From Chitinophagaceae bacterium (GTDB taxonomy: Bacteria; Bacteroidota; Bacteroidia; Chitinophagales; UBA10324): 64,000 bases of DNA. The first letter of the stretch is position 1, and each line of letters begins with the position of its first letter. The position numbers and the translations under genes were made by a program. The notes beneath the pieces are model-generated. The model was not told the origin of the DNA, made no database searches, and worked only from the letters and a program-made list of their open reading frames with translations. The stretch spans positions 62,001 to 126,000 of the forward strand of contig CANIPU010000005.1 of assembly GCA_947469485.1 (NCBI GenBank), given 5' to 3'. This document shows positions 26,463-35,662 of the stretch, in pieces.

Positions 26463-27641
26463 TTAATTTTTAATAAAATGCTTAATCACTTTAGATCCAT
26501 CAGATAACTGTACAGATAAAATATAAGCTGATGAAGGAAGTGTGGACACATTGATTGAAGTTTGTGTTGTTGAGGCCAGTTCGGAAATCAATTTTCTGCC
26601 TAATAAATCACTGATTTCTATTTTTGCATTCTTTAACAAATCACCTGAAATAGTAAGTTTTTCAAAAGTTGGATTTGGATAAATCTGAATCGTTGTATTA
26701 AAATCAGAATTAGTAATTCCAAGTGTAAATTCAATTGTGATATTTCCGAAAGTTGTGCATCCTAAAGTGTCAATAATTGTATAAGTGTAATTTCCAGGAA
26801 GTTGATTAGTAATTGAAGTTGTAGTAGCACCTGTATTCCAGGTAATTGAATAAGGTGGAGTTCCGCCGGTGATTCCTAATGAAATTGATCCGTCAGCACA
26901 AGAGGCGCAGGAAGCAGGAGAAATTGTATCAGTAACCACAAATGCAGGAGGACTGGTTATAACCACATTTGCTGTAGCCGTTGCTGAGTTAGCATCAGTT
27001 ACAGTAAGAGAATAAGTTCCTGCGCATAAATCTGTAATTGCAACAGTTGTTTCTCCATTGCTCCACAAATACGAGTAGGGAAAAGTTCCACCGGTTACAC
27101 TTGCATCAGCAATTCCTGTGCATGGTTCAGCGCAATATGAATTCGTTCCGAAAATTTCAATCATTAAATTGGTACCTCCGGCTGCAACAGCACAACTGTT
27201 ATTTATTATCGGAGTTAGCTCCTCGTCACAGATCATAAGATTTGACATCCATAGAGAACTTGTCTGACATGGATGAACCTGTCCGACTGTTGTAGGGGTT
27301 CCTACAGCTTTTATTGACATATCAAGCAAACCACCATAGTTAAAAAAGTACAATGCAAAATAATTTCCACCCGATGGAATAAGAATTGAATCGCCAGTTG
27401 CAAGTGTATCCATGCCAGGGAAAATATAAACCGAATCCAATGGAGCCGAATTAACATACAAGTAATAGTTTACTCCTGATACTGTGCTTCCATTAACTGT
27501 AAAGTGTTGATCTGCTGTTGGAAAACAGCCGCTACTGTGAAACAGATTTGAATTGAGAACCATATTCACTGGAGTACCAACAGTCCAGTTTTGCGATTGA
27601 GAAACTAATGGAAACAGGGCAATCAGCATTATTGCCAACAT
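26463..27641 (-). CDS. T9SS type A cargo with two SprB repeats
   Basis: The protein is 392 residues from ATG 27641: a signal peptide (LAIMLIALFPLVSQSQ), an N-terminal beta domain of unknown type (about 20-180), two SprB repeats (ASVTGGTFPYSYLWSNGETT and GSISLGITGGTPPYSITWNTG) and a type A sorting domain (IQIYPNPTFEKLTISGDLL to the end). A longer form starting at 27713 is open, but a -7-like TACCTTCG (minus strand, 27686-27693) falls inside it and the extra residues would block the signal peptide, so I prefer 27641. It is probably a cell-surface adhesin or fibre component. Confidence 0.82.
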   Translation of the reverse strand: MLAIMLIALFPLVSQSQNWTVGTPVNMVLNSNLFHSSGCFPTADQHFTVNGSTVSGVNYYLYVNSAPLDSVYIFPGMDTLATGDSILIPSGGNYFALYFFNYGGLLDMSIKAVGTPTTVGQVHPCQTSSLWMSNLMICDEELTPIINNSCAVAAGGTNLMIEIFGTNSYCAEPCTGIADASVTGGTFPYSYLWSNGETTVAITDLCAGTYSLTVTDANSATATANVVITSPPAFVVTDTISPASCASCADGSISLGITGGTPPYSITWNTGATTTSITNQLPGNYTYTIIDTLGCTTFGNITIEFTLGITNSDFNTTIQIYPNPTFEKLTISGDLLKNAKIEISDLLGRKLISELASTTQTSINVSTLPSSAYILSVQLSDGSKVIKHFIKN

Positions 27642-27894
27642 TGATTTAATTGATGTAGAAGAGTTTTTTATTAAAATTTTTTTTGCGAAGGTAATTAGAA
27701 TGATATGAAACAAATAATTGTTCTTATTAAAGGTTTGAAATAAAGAGGAAATATTATTGAGTAAATTTTTACGACTGACAATAAGTTGGCAACTTTCAAT
27801 GTAAAAATAGACGATTTATTCTCCCAAAATTCTCATTCGTACATTGCACCCGATTTAATAAAATTTAGAGAAAGAAAAAGGCATTAATTTAAAC

Positions 27895-28272
27895 ATGGAA
27901 GAGAAACCAGCTATTGAAAGTATCTTGATACTTACCGGAAGCGAATACCCGCAAAGGGCATCATTGATTTTTAAGAAATATTTCTTTGATAAAAACCGTT
28001 CAATTGAATTGTTATTGTCTGTTGAAGGATTAAATAAAGTATGGGTAAAAGACAAAAAGACTATTGATGAGCTTAACGCTATAGTTGATAAAAGAAATGT
28101 TGAATTCAAAGCTAAAAACCTTGAATCATCATCAAAACTTAAGGAGCAGGAGTGGGCTTTGGTTGGGAAACTTAGCGAAGTAAAAGACGATTTCAGTTTT
28201 TATACCAATCGTAGCGGAGCAATTATTGAGCACTCGCGGGTTTACCTTGCTTTCCGCGAACCGAAACATTAA
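27895..28272 (+). CDS. Hypothetical cytoplasmic protein
   Basis: A 125-residue protein without a signal peptide or membrane segment. The sequence is charged and mixed alpha/beta (IESILILTGSEYPQRASLIFKKYFF at the start, SRVYLAFREPKH at the end). It is transcribed alone, divergent from the T9SS gene upstream and convergent with the cytochrome gene. No family is recognised and no function can be given. Confidence 0.55.
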   Translation: MEEKPAIESILILTGSEYPQRASLIFKKYFFDKNRSIELLLSVEGLNKVWVKDKKTIDELNAIVDKRNVEFKAKNLESSSKLKEQEWALVGKLSEVKDDFSFYTNRSGAIIEHSRVYLAFREPKH

Positions 28273-28285
28273 TAAGCCATCTACA

Positions 28286-28615
28286 TTATTTACTAAAAGG
28301 TAAATCTGCCCCGGGTTTATTCAGATTGTTGTATACAAAATAAGCAAGCTGTTGCTGCTCTGTAGTATCAGTCATTTTAGCTTTCTTATACATAACTGGC
28401 AATACCTTATCCCATTTTTCTTTAGCGTAACTATATGGCTGATGGAATGAATGGCAGGAATTACAATTGCTTTTTGCGAGATTAAAACCAATAGTTGCTT
28501 TTGTATCCATTAAAGCATATTGAGGTGATGTATTAGTGGTGGTGGTTGGAATAGTTTTTTTTGAACAGGCAAAAAAGCTGAATAATATGGCTGACAGAAA
28601 AAGTATTTTTCTCAT
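28286..28615 (-). CDS. Lipoprotein c-type cytochrome-like protein
   Basis: A 109-residue protein with a lipoprotein signal (lipid-attachment Cys17 in FFACS) and one haem-binding motif C51-N-S-C54-H55. Several Met residues (MYKKAKM near 77-83) could supply the sixth iron ligand. It is predicted to be a membrane-anchored electron carrier in the periplasm. A clean -7 box, TACATTTG, lies at 28644-28651 on the minus strand, 28 bases before the start. The outer-membrane protein gene upstream is in the same direction. Confidence 0.78.
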   Translation of the reverse strand: MRKILFLSAILFSFFACSKKTIPTTTTNTSPQYALMDTKATIGFNLAKSNCNSCHSFHQPYSYAKEKWDKVLPVMYKKAKMTDTTEQQQLAYFVYNNLNKPGADLPFSK

Positions 28616-28700
28616 TATTGAATATTGTTTTGATTTATAATTGCAAATGTAATTTTTCGATATCAGTTTAAGAATTACAGCAAATATTAATTAACCTGAA

Positions 28701-29504
28701 TTAGATATTGAATGAAAGTAAAATTCTGGTTTCAAATCTTTCATGCTCCAGCAAATCCATGTCTAAAGGAAATTCATCGGTCATTCGAAGGTTTCTGATT
28801 TGTGGCATGCATGATAAATTAATAAACCAACCATCGCTATGAAAATTAAGCACCGGACCTAAGAAAAGCAAACTGCTTTCCCATCCTTCATCGGCAGCAA
28901 TATCATTAAAGTTTTTAGCTTCAATACCCAACCCGATATGTTTGTTACATGAATACATGTACCCAAAATCAATTCGAACAGGATATTCCATTTTGTAATT
29001 TATCTTATCATTTTCCAGTTCAGTCTCCATTTCAATTTCTTCAACCAGGTTTAATGCAAACAAGTGTTTGCCTGCTTGTTTATCCAGAATCAATTTGAAT
29101 TCAAATTCCCATTCTTCTCCATCGCCACCTACTTCGGCATATAAAGCAGAGCCTAATTTATTCAGTGAAGGGTCGCTTAGTTTCCATTTAATTTCTGAAC
29201 TGAAACCAATACCGCTTTCCTGTACAATAGATTTTGATTGTTCATCAAATTTTGATTTGCTGTTAAGGTTCAGATAAAGAGAAGTCTGTATGTTTTTTCC
29301 TAAACCAACTTCAAATTCCAGACGGTGCTTAAATGAATTGTAAAAATTGGTTCGCCTTGTATTCCACCTCACCTGGTATTCTAAATCCTTAACACCGGCA
29401 GGTAATGTATTTGATTGGTAAACATTGGTAAATGCCCTGTCTTGAGCACTTAACTGAAAAGCGGTTATCAGTACTATAAAAATAGGAAGTATTCTGTTTT
29501 TCAT
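28701..29504 (-). CDS. Outer-membrane beta-barrel-like protein
   Basis: A 267-residue protein with a signal peptide (1-20, ending LSAQ) and alternating amphipathic strands throughout (HRLEFEVGLGKNIQTSLYLNL, YPVRIDFGYMY, GLGIEAKNF), ending in Phe-Asn-Ile after RILLSF, as beta-barrels do. It is rich in Glu and Asp, especially near residue 130 (GGDGEEWEFEFKL). Its promoter overlaps a 21-bp palindrome (29538-29558), which suggests metal- or redox-regulated expression, perhaps with the cytochrome gene downstream (inference). Confidence 0.65.
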   Translation of the reverse strand: MKNRILPIFIVLITAFQLSAQDRAFTNVYQSNTLPAGVKDLEYQVRWNTRRTNFYNSFKHRLEFEVGLGKNIQTSLYLNLNSKSKFDEQSKSIVQESGIGFSSEIKWKLSDPSLNKLGSALYAEVGGDGEEWEFEFKLILDKQAGKHLFALNLVEEIEMETELENDKINYKMEYPVRIDFGYMYSCNKHIGLGIEAKNFNDIAADEGWESSLLFLGPVLNFHSDGWFINLSCMPQIRNLRMTDEFPLDMDLLEHERFETRILLSFNI

Positions 29505-29522
29505 GTGTTATAATTTTCGGTG

Positions 29523-29558
29523 CAAATGTAAAAATCTAATTTAGATTCAATCTAAATT
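29523..29558 (-). promoter_or_regulatory. Promoter overlapped by a perfect 21-bp palindrome
   Basis: The minus strand has TTG (29548-29550), 17 bases, then TACATTTG (29523-29530). Two perfect 10-base arms (AATTTAGATT at 29538-29547 and its complement at 29549-29558) with one central base cover the -33 region. Core halves TTAGATT/AATCTAA have the 7-1-7 geometry of Fur/PerR-family boxes and also resemble DtxR-type sites. It lies between divergent genes at 29504 and 29591 and could serve both. Confidence 0.55.
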
Positions 29559-29590
29559 GAATAAATTATTTTTATGATTAATATCATTTT

Positions 29591-30430
29591 ATGAGCAGCA
29601 ATAATTTCTTTTTAAAGCTCAAACAATTATGTATAATTCCTTATTATTGTCTAATCAATAAAATAAGTTCACAGAAAAAAATAGTTTCGACCATCGCACT
29701 TCTGTTATTATTTGCTCAGGTTTTTTCGCAAACAAAAACACCAACAGGTTACACTGTTAAACTGCATCTTCAATCCACCGCTGGTACTAACGGATCAGTT
29801 GTAACTTATAATGCTGCAAAAGGATTGTACTACACCATTATTGCCGGCAATGCCGATTATCCCATTGATGTTTTTGATGCTAACGGTAACTGGAAAACAT
29901 ACATTGATGCCGGGCAGGATATGCGCGGACTTTGGTACAATACTGCTACAAATTCCCTGGAAGGAAATAATACCGACGGCGATTTGTATTCATGGGGTTT
30001 AGATAGCAAGGGACTACCGGGAAACAATCCTAAATCGTTGTATAAAAATGTGCCGGTGCAAAACTTGCAATGCGTTGATTATAATTTCAACGGTATGATA
30101 TATCAGTATTACGAAGGAATGGTTTACAGTACCAGTGCCACCAAGCCGGGTAAAATGAAAAAGATAGAACTGGCAATTGCTTCCGGTGAAATTGAAAATT
30201 TCAGCAAGTACACAATGGGTTATACCGGCATGGCTGGTTACGAAATTGTTTTGTTTAATGCAGAAACACAAAGCGCCGCTTTTTTTAATAAGAAAGGAAA
30301 ATTTGTTAATGCAGTTAAACTTCCTGAAGATGCTCCCGCATGGAGCGCCTTCCGTTTTTCGTATTGCAACAACATGGCGTGGCTATATGATGCCGACAAA
30401 AGAACCTGGTATGGCTACAAAGTTTTTTAA
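29591..30430 (+). CDS. Secreted hypothetical protein
   Basis: A 279-residue protein. A hydrophobic export segment (IVSTIALLLLFAQVFSQ) ends near residue 47, behind an unusually long 30-residue start, so the true start may be internal. The mature part repeats short beta sections with Asp/Asn turns (VFDANGNWKTYIDAG, SLEGNNTDGDLYSW, AWLYDADKRTWYGYKVF), which hints at a beta-propeller. It is divergent from the outer-membrane gene and may share the palindrome at 29538-29558. No family is recognised. Confidence 0.6.
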   Translation: MSSNNFFLKLKQLCIIPYYCLINKISSQKKIVSTIALLLLFAQVFSQTKTPTGYTVKLHLQSTAGTNGSVVTYNAAKGLYYTIIAGNADYPIDVFDANGNWKTYIDAGQDMRGLWYNTATNSLEGNNTDGDLYSWGLDSKGLPGNNPKSLYKNVPVQNLQCVDYNFNGMIYQYYEGMVYSTSATKPGKMKKIELAIASGEIENFSKYTMGYTGMAGYEIVLFNAETQSAAFFNKKGKFVNAVKLPEDAPAWSAFRFSYCNNMAWLYDADKRTWYGYKVF

Positions 30431-30486
30431 AACCCTGATTTAATAAATTTCATACTAACTATTTTAAACCCCAAAACACTTTAAAA

Positions 30487-30990
30487 ATGGTACAACTGAA
30501 TTTTTTAATTATTGCTTTAGCAGCATTAATTCCGTTAGCAATTGGTTTTATATGGTATATGCCACAGGTTTTTGGCAATGCATGGATGAAAGCCAGCAAT
30601 ATGAATGAAGAGCAAATGAAAGGAGCCAATATGCTTTTAATATTCGGGCTTACTTATATTCTTGGCTTTATGGCATCAATGGCCTTGAGTGCAATGGTTA
30701 TTCACCAGTTTGCAATTGGAAGTATACTTGCTGAAACTGCAGGTATTAAAGATCCTTCGTCGGAAGTAGGTATGTGGTTGACAGATTTTATGAATAAGTA
30801 CGGAAACAATTTCCGCACCTTTAAACACGGTGTATTTCATGGTGTTATTGCAGGAATATTTTTTGTTACACCTGTAATTGCAGTGAACGCAATGTTTGAA
30901 CGGAAAGGTTTTAAATACATTGCCATTAACGCGGGTTTTTGGATGGTGTGCCTTGCTTTAATGGGAGGTGTTATCTGCCAGTTCAATTAA
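30487..30990 (+). CDS. DUF1761-family membrane protein
   Basis: A 167-residue integral membrane protein with four predicted helices. The DUF1761 pattern is clear: an initial helix followed by GFIWYMPQVFGNAWMKASNM, then helices near 48-70, 115-135 and 143-163. The role of the family is unknown. It lies 56 bases after the secreted hypothetical gene on the same strand, so the two may be transcribed together. Confidence 0.8.
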   Translation: MVQLNFLIIALAALIPLAIGFIWYMPQVFGNAWMKASNMNEEQMKGANMLLIFGLTYILGFMASMALSAMVIHQFAIGSILAETAGIKDPSSEVGMWLTDFMNKYGNNFRTFKHGVFHGVIAGIFFVTPVIAVNAMFERKGFKYIAINAGFWMVCLALMGGVICQFN

Positions 30991-31042
30991 TGATTTTCTG
31001 CCATTAAGTTTTTCGTATTCCGGTAATTTACTGAGCCTGAAA

Positions 31043-32038
31043 TTATTTTGTCAGCATAATTCTTTCGGTCAATAAAGTATCTCCGGTTTGCATTTGCACA
31101 AAATAAATTCCGGCTGCAAGGTCACGCATGTTTACTGTTACCGGAATTTCAGTATCAGTAAAGTCAGTGGCATTTAGCTCTTTCACTAGTTGACCAGCTG
31201 AATTTACTATGCTGAGTTTTGTTTTGGCATTTTTTTCGTTTTTCAGCCGAATCATAAATTCTCCGGAATTCGGATTCGGATAAACAAGCAGCGAAGGACT
31301 TTCAGTTATAAGGTGTAATTGCGATTCAGAATTATTTTTTACAGAAACTACTTGTGTTGAATCAGTCATTTCAATTCCGGATTCTGCTTCATATACTCTT
31401 GAAATCATTAATCCGGTTGTAAACGATTGCAATTCGCCGGTAAAACAAGATATGCTTTTTGTGTTTAATACCACCTTTCCTAAAGTCATGCTGGTATCAT
31501 TAATACTATAATCACCGTTCACTGTTACCCCGTTTAACTGAATAGTATCAGGATGAAAAATTATTTCTCCTTCATTTGCATTTGCATGATTTGGAAACAT
31601 ATTGCCTTTTACAAATTCTTGCTGTTCAATTTCAGGCATTCGTGTAACCATTAAACCTGTTGTGGCATTTTGTGCTTCATCTCTGGCTGGTTCAGAAACT
31701 GCTAAAACAATTCCAAGTGTATTAGTTGAGCCGGGTGTATTGCACGAAAACAATATTGACCCGAAGGCAAGGTAAAGCAGGTAGGCAAAACGAGCCAGCC
31801 GCTGCTTCAGCCGTAGTTGTGCCTGCAATGGATCTAATAATTCGTTGCGGGTGCGAACACAGGCGGTTTCAAAATTCCGTTGCTTAAAAAAATCAACAAT
31901 TTCATCCTTTGTTTTGGTGGTAAAGTCCATTACTGTTTTCGCACACTTCATGCAAAATTTTCCTTGTTCTTCGGGCAACATATTGTTCCAGTTTTCATGA
32001 CAGGGTTTTTCAATGCGGAGTGAAGTTTTTGTTTCCAT
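31043..32038 (-). CDS. T9SS type A-tailed protein with cytoplasmic-like Cys domain and internal membrane segment
   Basis: A 331-residue protein with an unusual order. Residues 1-75 are a polar Cys-containing domain (KPCHENWNNMLPEEQGKFCMKCAKTVMDF) known from many Bacteroidota proteins. A single hydrophobic segment (about 83-99) follows, then a repeat-poor middle with two related motifs (TTGLMVTRMPEIE and TTGLMISRVYEAE), and last a type A sorting domain (LLVYPNPNSGEFMIRL to the end). T9SS cargo normally has an N-terminal signal peptide; here the export signal would have to be the internal segment. Confidence 0.75.
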   Translation of the reverse strand: METKTSLRIEKPCHENWNNMLPEEQGKFCMKCAKTVMDFTTKTKDEIVDFFKQRNFETACVRTRNELLDPLQAQLRLKQRLARFAYLLYLAFGSILFSCNTPGSTNTLGIVLAVSEPARDEAQNATTGLMVTRMPEIEQQEFVKGNMFPNHANANEGEIIFHPDTIQLNGVTVNGDYSINDTSMTLGKVVLNTKSISCFTGELQSFTTGLMISRVYEAESGIEMTDSTQVVSVKNNSESQLHLITESPSLLVYPNPNSGEFMIRLKNEKNAKTKLSIVNSAGQLVKELNATDFTDTEIPVTVNMRDLAAGIYFVQMQTGDTLLTERIMLTK

Positions 32039-32159
32039 GATGATAAAGAGTTTTGAGTTATTAAAATTCCATAACGGTTATTAAACCCTTTCTATTTCAC
32101 CGGTCATTTTTGTATCATATTATTTAGTCGGATATAAAGCCCTAATTGGAAAATTTAAC

Positions 32160-32180
32160 ATTAGATAATAATTATCTAAT
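32160..32180. promoter_or_regulatory. Perfect 21-bp palindrome resembling a Fur box
   Basis: Two 10-base arms (ATTAGATAAT and its exact complement) flank one central A. The inner 15 bases, AGATAAT-A-ATTATCT, differ from the 7-1-7 Fur consensus TGATAAT-n-ATTATCA only at the outermost pair. It lies 122 bases upstream of the minus-strand gene starting at 32038 and just after the stop of the gene at 32203. No T run follows on either side, which argues against a terminator. Confidence 0.5.
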
Positions 32181-32202
32181 ACTTGGCTGAAGTCGAAAAA
32201 AA

Positions 32203-32676
32203 TTACATCAATTCCTCCACCTGCTTTTTAAAATCATATTGCAGGTCTTCATGCATTGAATCAATGTACTTGTTAATTTTCTTTAACTGTGCCGCATATA
32301 AATTTGAAAGCGCATTGCTCTCCTGATATTTAATACCGGAGTTATTCAGTTTAGTACAATAATAAATAAGCAATTCAGCAGCAGTTTGCGCAAAGCCTGA
32401 ATAGCGTATGTGCTTGTTTATGTTACGCAGTATTTTCCGCAAGGTCTTTTTCGCCCAGTATAAATTGGCAGCGTTTATTTCTTCAAACTGCAAATCAATT
32501 TCTGATTTTATATCGCGTATGTAATCTTCCTCGTTTTGAGCTTCAAACAAAAGGTAAGTCAGCAGTTCTTTGTTTTCTTTTTTAAACCGCCCAAGCCGAA
32601 GGCACAATTCAAGCAATTGCTTGTTGCTATGGCCTGTTAGTTCTTTTTTAATGTCATTTAAAGTAGCCGCCTTCAT
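32203..32676 (-). CDS. Hypothetical alpha-helical protein
   Basis: The protein is 157 residues if it starts at MKAATLNDIKKEL (32676); a start at 32733 adds 19 residues that look unlike the rest. It is almost wholly helical and charged, with ELCLRLGRFKKENKELLTYLLFEA and a long section of Lys/Asn/Leu. There is no signal peptide or membrane segment. It reads away from the aldolase gene. I do not recognise the family. Confidence 0.6.
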   Translation of the reverse strand: MKAATLNDIKKELTGHSNKQLLELCLRLGRFKKENKELLTYLLFEAQNEEDYIRDIKSEIDLQFEEINAANLYWAKKTLRKILRNINKHIRYSGFAQTAAELLIYYCTKLNNSGIKYQESNALSNLYAAQLKKINKYIDSMHEDLQYDFKKQVEELM

Positions 32677-32830
32677 AATTGCAAATAGAAATAATTGTAG
32701 GCCATTTTTTGCATCTAAATCAGGAAGTTGCACAATTACTCACATTTAACCGGCCGGTGGTTTAGCTAAATATTTGTTTCCCAATGCTATCCGCGCATTG
32801 ATTAGCAATTTTATAAGGTTCAAAAAATCA

Positions 32831-32861
32831 TTGCGAGAAGTAACTGAATTCATTAGGTTTG
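32831..32861 (+). promoter_or_regulatory. Promoter of the aldolase gene
   Basis: TTG (32831-32833) and TAGGTTTG (32854-32861) are separated by 20 bases and match the Bacteroidota consensus. The aldolase start codon is 26 bases downstream. Confidence 0.55.
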
Positions 32862-32887
32862 TCGCCCTCAAAGAATAAAAATTTCTT

Positions 32888-33949
32888 ATGGCAAACATTG
32901 ATAAGATTACCAGTCTCCTCGGAGAAAATGCTTCGAGTTTATTAGACCATGTGTGCGGCACAATTGATAAAAAAATGCTGCATACTCCCGGCCCTGATGT
33001 AATAGACCGCATCTGGCAACAAACCGATCGCAGTCCGCAGGTATTGCGCAGCTTACAATCCATTTATGGTCACGGTCGTTTAGCAGATACAGGTTATGTT
33101 TCTATCCTTCCGGTTGATCAGGGAATTGAGCACAGTGCAGGAGCTTCATTTGCTCCAAACCCAGCTTACTTTGATCCTGAAAATATAGTAAAGCTCGCTA
33201 TTGAAGGCGGATGCAATGCCGTGGCAACAACTTTTGGTGTGCTTGCTTCTGTATCGCGCAAATACGCTCATAAAATTCCGTTCATTGTAAAAGTGAATCA
33301 CAATGAATTTTTAACTTATCCAAATCAATATGATCAGATAATGTTCGGCACTGTTGAAGAGGCATGGAACTTAGGCGCAACAGCAATAGGTGCAACAATT
33401 TATTTCGGTTCAAACGAATCAACCAGACAAATACAGGAAGTTGCTCAGGCATTTGAATATGCTCACGACTTAGGAATGTCTACTATTCTTTGGTGCTACC
33501 TTCGTAATTCAGGATTTAAAAAAGATGGTATCGACTATCATGCAAGCGCCGATTTAACCGGGCAGGCAAATCATTTAGGAGTTACTATTAAAGCCGATAT
33601 TATTAAACAAAAACTGCCAACCAACAACGGAGGTTATACTGCTTTAAATTTTGGAAAAACTCATGCTAAAGTATATCGCGATTTAACTACCGATCATCCG
33701 ATTGATTTATGCCGTTACCAGGTTGCAAACTGCTACATGGGCCGCATTGGTTTAATTAATTCAGGAGGCGAGTCAAAAGGTGCAAGTGATTTAGCGGAAG
33801 CAGTACACACCGCAGTTGTAAATAAAAGGGCAGGAGGTACCGGTTTAATAAGCGGCCGCAAAGCATTTCAGAAGCCAATGAAAGAAGGAATTGAATTGTT
33901 GAATGCAATTCAGGATGTTTATTTGGAAAAGAAAATTGACATTGCATAG
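32888..33949 (+). CDS. fbaB: Class I fructose-bisphosphate aldolase (DhnA/FbaB type)
   Basis: A 353-residue glycolytic/gluconeogenic enzyme that splits fructose-1,6-bisphosphate into glyceraldehyde-3-phosphate and dihydroxyacetone phosphate. The DhnA-type barrel shows [42 protein letters not shown], and [12 protein letters not shown] with the Schiff-base Lys candidate in this segment. The phosphate-binding loop is INSGGESKG near the C-terminus. No metal site is needed. It has its own promoter, and accD follows after 38 bases, so read-through is likely. Confidence 0.92.
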   Translation: MANIDKITSLLGENASSLLDHVCGTIDKKMLHTPGPDVIDRIWQQTDRSPQVLRSLQSIYGHGRLADTGYVSILPVDQGIEHSAGASFAPNPAYFDPENIVKLAIEGGCNAVATTFGVLASVSRKYAHKIPFIVKVNHNEFLTYPNQYDQIMFGTVEEAWNLGATAIGATIYFGSNESTRQIQEVAQAFEYAHDLGMSTILWCYLRNSGFKKDGIDYHASADLTGQANHLGVTIKADIIKQKLPTNNGGYTALNFGKTHAKVYRDLTTDHPIDLCRYQVANCYMGRIGLINSGGESKGASDLAEAVHTAVVNKRAGGTGLISGRKAFQKPMKEGIELLNAIQDVYLEKKIDIA

Positions 33950-33987
33950 TTTTTTTAGAATAATCTTGATTCAGTAAAAACAAAAAA

Positions 33988-34845
33988 ATGGCTTGGTTCA
34001 AACGCGATAAACAAGGTATACTGACTTCAACTGAAGAAAAGTTAGAAGTACCGGATGGTGTTTGGTGGCAATGTACAGCGTGTAAAAAAACCATTCCTAC
34101 CAGCGACCTTACTGATAATAAATATGTATGTCCGAGTTGTAATTATCACGCACGGATAAATTCGGTAGAATACTTTGATATAATTTATGACGAGGGTACT
34201 GTTAAAAAATTATTTGAAGATTTAGAACCAAGAGATTTTTTAGGATTCAATGATTTGAAATCATACAAAGACCGATTGGCTGATACAATAAAAAAAGTAA
34301 ATGTCAGTGAAGCTTTAACAGTTGGTTCAGGAAAAGTAAACGGGCATAAATTAGTTACCTGCTGCATGAACTTTAATTTCATTGGGGGTTCAATGGGTAG
34401 TGTTGTTGGTGAGCGGATTTCAAAAGCAATAGATTATTGTATAGAAAAAAAATATCCGTTGTTGATTATCAGCAAATCGGGCGGAGCAAGAATGATGGAA
34501 TCAGCTTTCAGCTTAATGCAAATGGCAAAAACATCAGCTAAACTAACCCGGTTAGCGGCGGCCAAACTCCCTTATATTTCGTTAATGACCGATCCGACAA
34601 CAGGTGGCGTAACTGCATCATATGCAATGCTTGGTGATATGAATATTGCAGAACCTAAAGCATTAATTGGTTTTGCAGGTCCACGGGTTATTAAAGAAAC
34701 AATCGGTAAAGATTTACCAAAGGGATTTCAGCGTTCAGAATTTGTACTGGAACACGGCTTCCTTGATTTAATAGTTGACAGAAAAGATTTGAAACAGCGC
34801 TTAACAGATATTATTGAATTATTAATGAACAAATCCTCGAAATAA
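33988..34845 (+). CDS. accD: Acetyl-CoA carboxylase carboxyltransferase beta subunit
   Basis: A 285-residue protein with the N-terminal zinc ribbon (C29-x2-C32 and C48-x2-C51) and the crotonase-fold carboxyltransferase domain (GSVVGERISKAIDYCI, SGGARMMESAFSLMQMAKT, MTDPTTGGVTASYAMLGD). With AccA it transfers CO2 from biotin to acetyl-CoA, the first step of fatty-acid synthesis. The length is typical. accA, accB and accC are not in the window. Confidence 0.95.
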   Translation: MAWFKRDKQGILTSTEEKLEVPDGVWWQCTACKKTIPTSDLTDNKYVCPSCNYHARINSVEYFDIIYDEGTVKKLFEDLEPRDFLGFNDLKSYKDRLADTIKKVNVSEALTVGSGKVNGHKLVTCCMNFNFIGGSMGSVVGERISKAIDYCIEKKYPLLIISKSGGARMMESAFSLMQMAKTSAKLTRLAAAKLPYISLMTDPTTGGVTASYAMLGDMNIAEPKALIGFAGPRVIKETIGKDLPKGFQRSEFVLEHGFLDLIVDRKDLKQRLTDIIELLMNKSSK

Positions 34846-34887
34846 TTGTTGTCGGTAATAATTGATATTAAAAACAAAAAATAAAAA

Positions 34888-35523
34888 ATGGCAGTACTAG
34901 TTGGAAAAAAAGCTCCGCTCTTTAAAGCAAAAGCGGTTGTAAACGGAGGAGAAATTATTAATGATTTTTCGCTTGAACAGTTTATTGGAAAGAAATATGT
35001 GATATTCTTTTTTTATCCATTGGATTTCACATTTGTATGTCCTACAGAATTAATAGCATTTCAGGAACGAATTGCTGAATTTGAGAGTCGCAATTGTGCT
35101 GTAGTTGCATGTTCGGTTGATTCACATCAGTCGCATTGGGCTTGGTTACAAACCGAACAAAAGGCAGGAGGAATAAAAGGAGTGATGTATCCGATTGTTT
35201 CTGATTTAGCTAAAACTATTTCGAGAAATTATGATGTGCTTGCAGGTTATTACTCAATGAACGAAGATGGAGAAGAGATTTTTGAAGGAGTACCGGAAGC
35301 TTATCGTGGTTTGTTTTTAATTGATATGAAAGGAACTGTTCGTCATCAGGTTGTAAACGATATGCCGCTTGGCCGCAGTGTTGATGAAACCATTCGCATG
35401 TTAGATGCTTTACAGTTTAATGAAGAGAATGGCGAGGTTTGCCCGATTGACTGGAAACCCGGAAAAAAAGCATTATCAGAAACTCATGAGAGCATTGCTG
35501 AGTTTCTTGGTTCAAAAAAATAG
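34888..35523 (+). CDS. 2-Cys peroxiredoxin (AhpC/Prx1 type)
   Basis: A 211-residue peroxidase that reduces hydrogen peroxide and organic peroxides. The peroxidatic Cys51 lies in FTFVCPTEL and the resolving Cys at about 185 in GEVCPIDW; the conserved Arg is in the PLGRSVDE region. It is probably recycled by thioredoxin (trxA is nearby at 39054). It follows accD by 42 bases and ends at a strong terminator, which closes the block starting with the aldolase gene. Confidence 0.93.
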   Translation: MAVLVGKKAPLFKAKAVVNGGEIINDFSLEQFIGKKYVIFFFYPLDFTFVCPTELIAFQERIAEFESRNCAVVACSVDSHQSHWAWLQTEQKAGGIKGVMYPIVSDLAKTISRNYDVLAGYYSMNEDGEEIFEGVPEAYRGLFLIDMKGTVRHQVVNDMPLGRSVDETIRMLDALQFNEENGEVCPIDWKPGKKALSETHESIAEFLGSKK

Positions 35524-35542
35524 AACAAATTAAATTCAATTA

Positions 35543-35576
35543 ATGCCTTCGCTTATTTATAAGTGAAGGCATTTTT
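35543..35576 (+). terminator. Terminator after the peroxiredoxin gene
   Basis: A 13-bp stem with one G-T pair (arm ATGCCTTCGCTTA from 35543, partner ending at 35572) has a short loop and is followed by a T-rich run. Confidence 0.85.
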
Positions 35577-35662
35577 ATTTTTGAAAGTGAATAATTAATT
35601 GGCATTCAAATTATATTTCTGTTTTTATCACTTCTATATTTACACCGATCAAAACCAGCATC

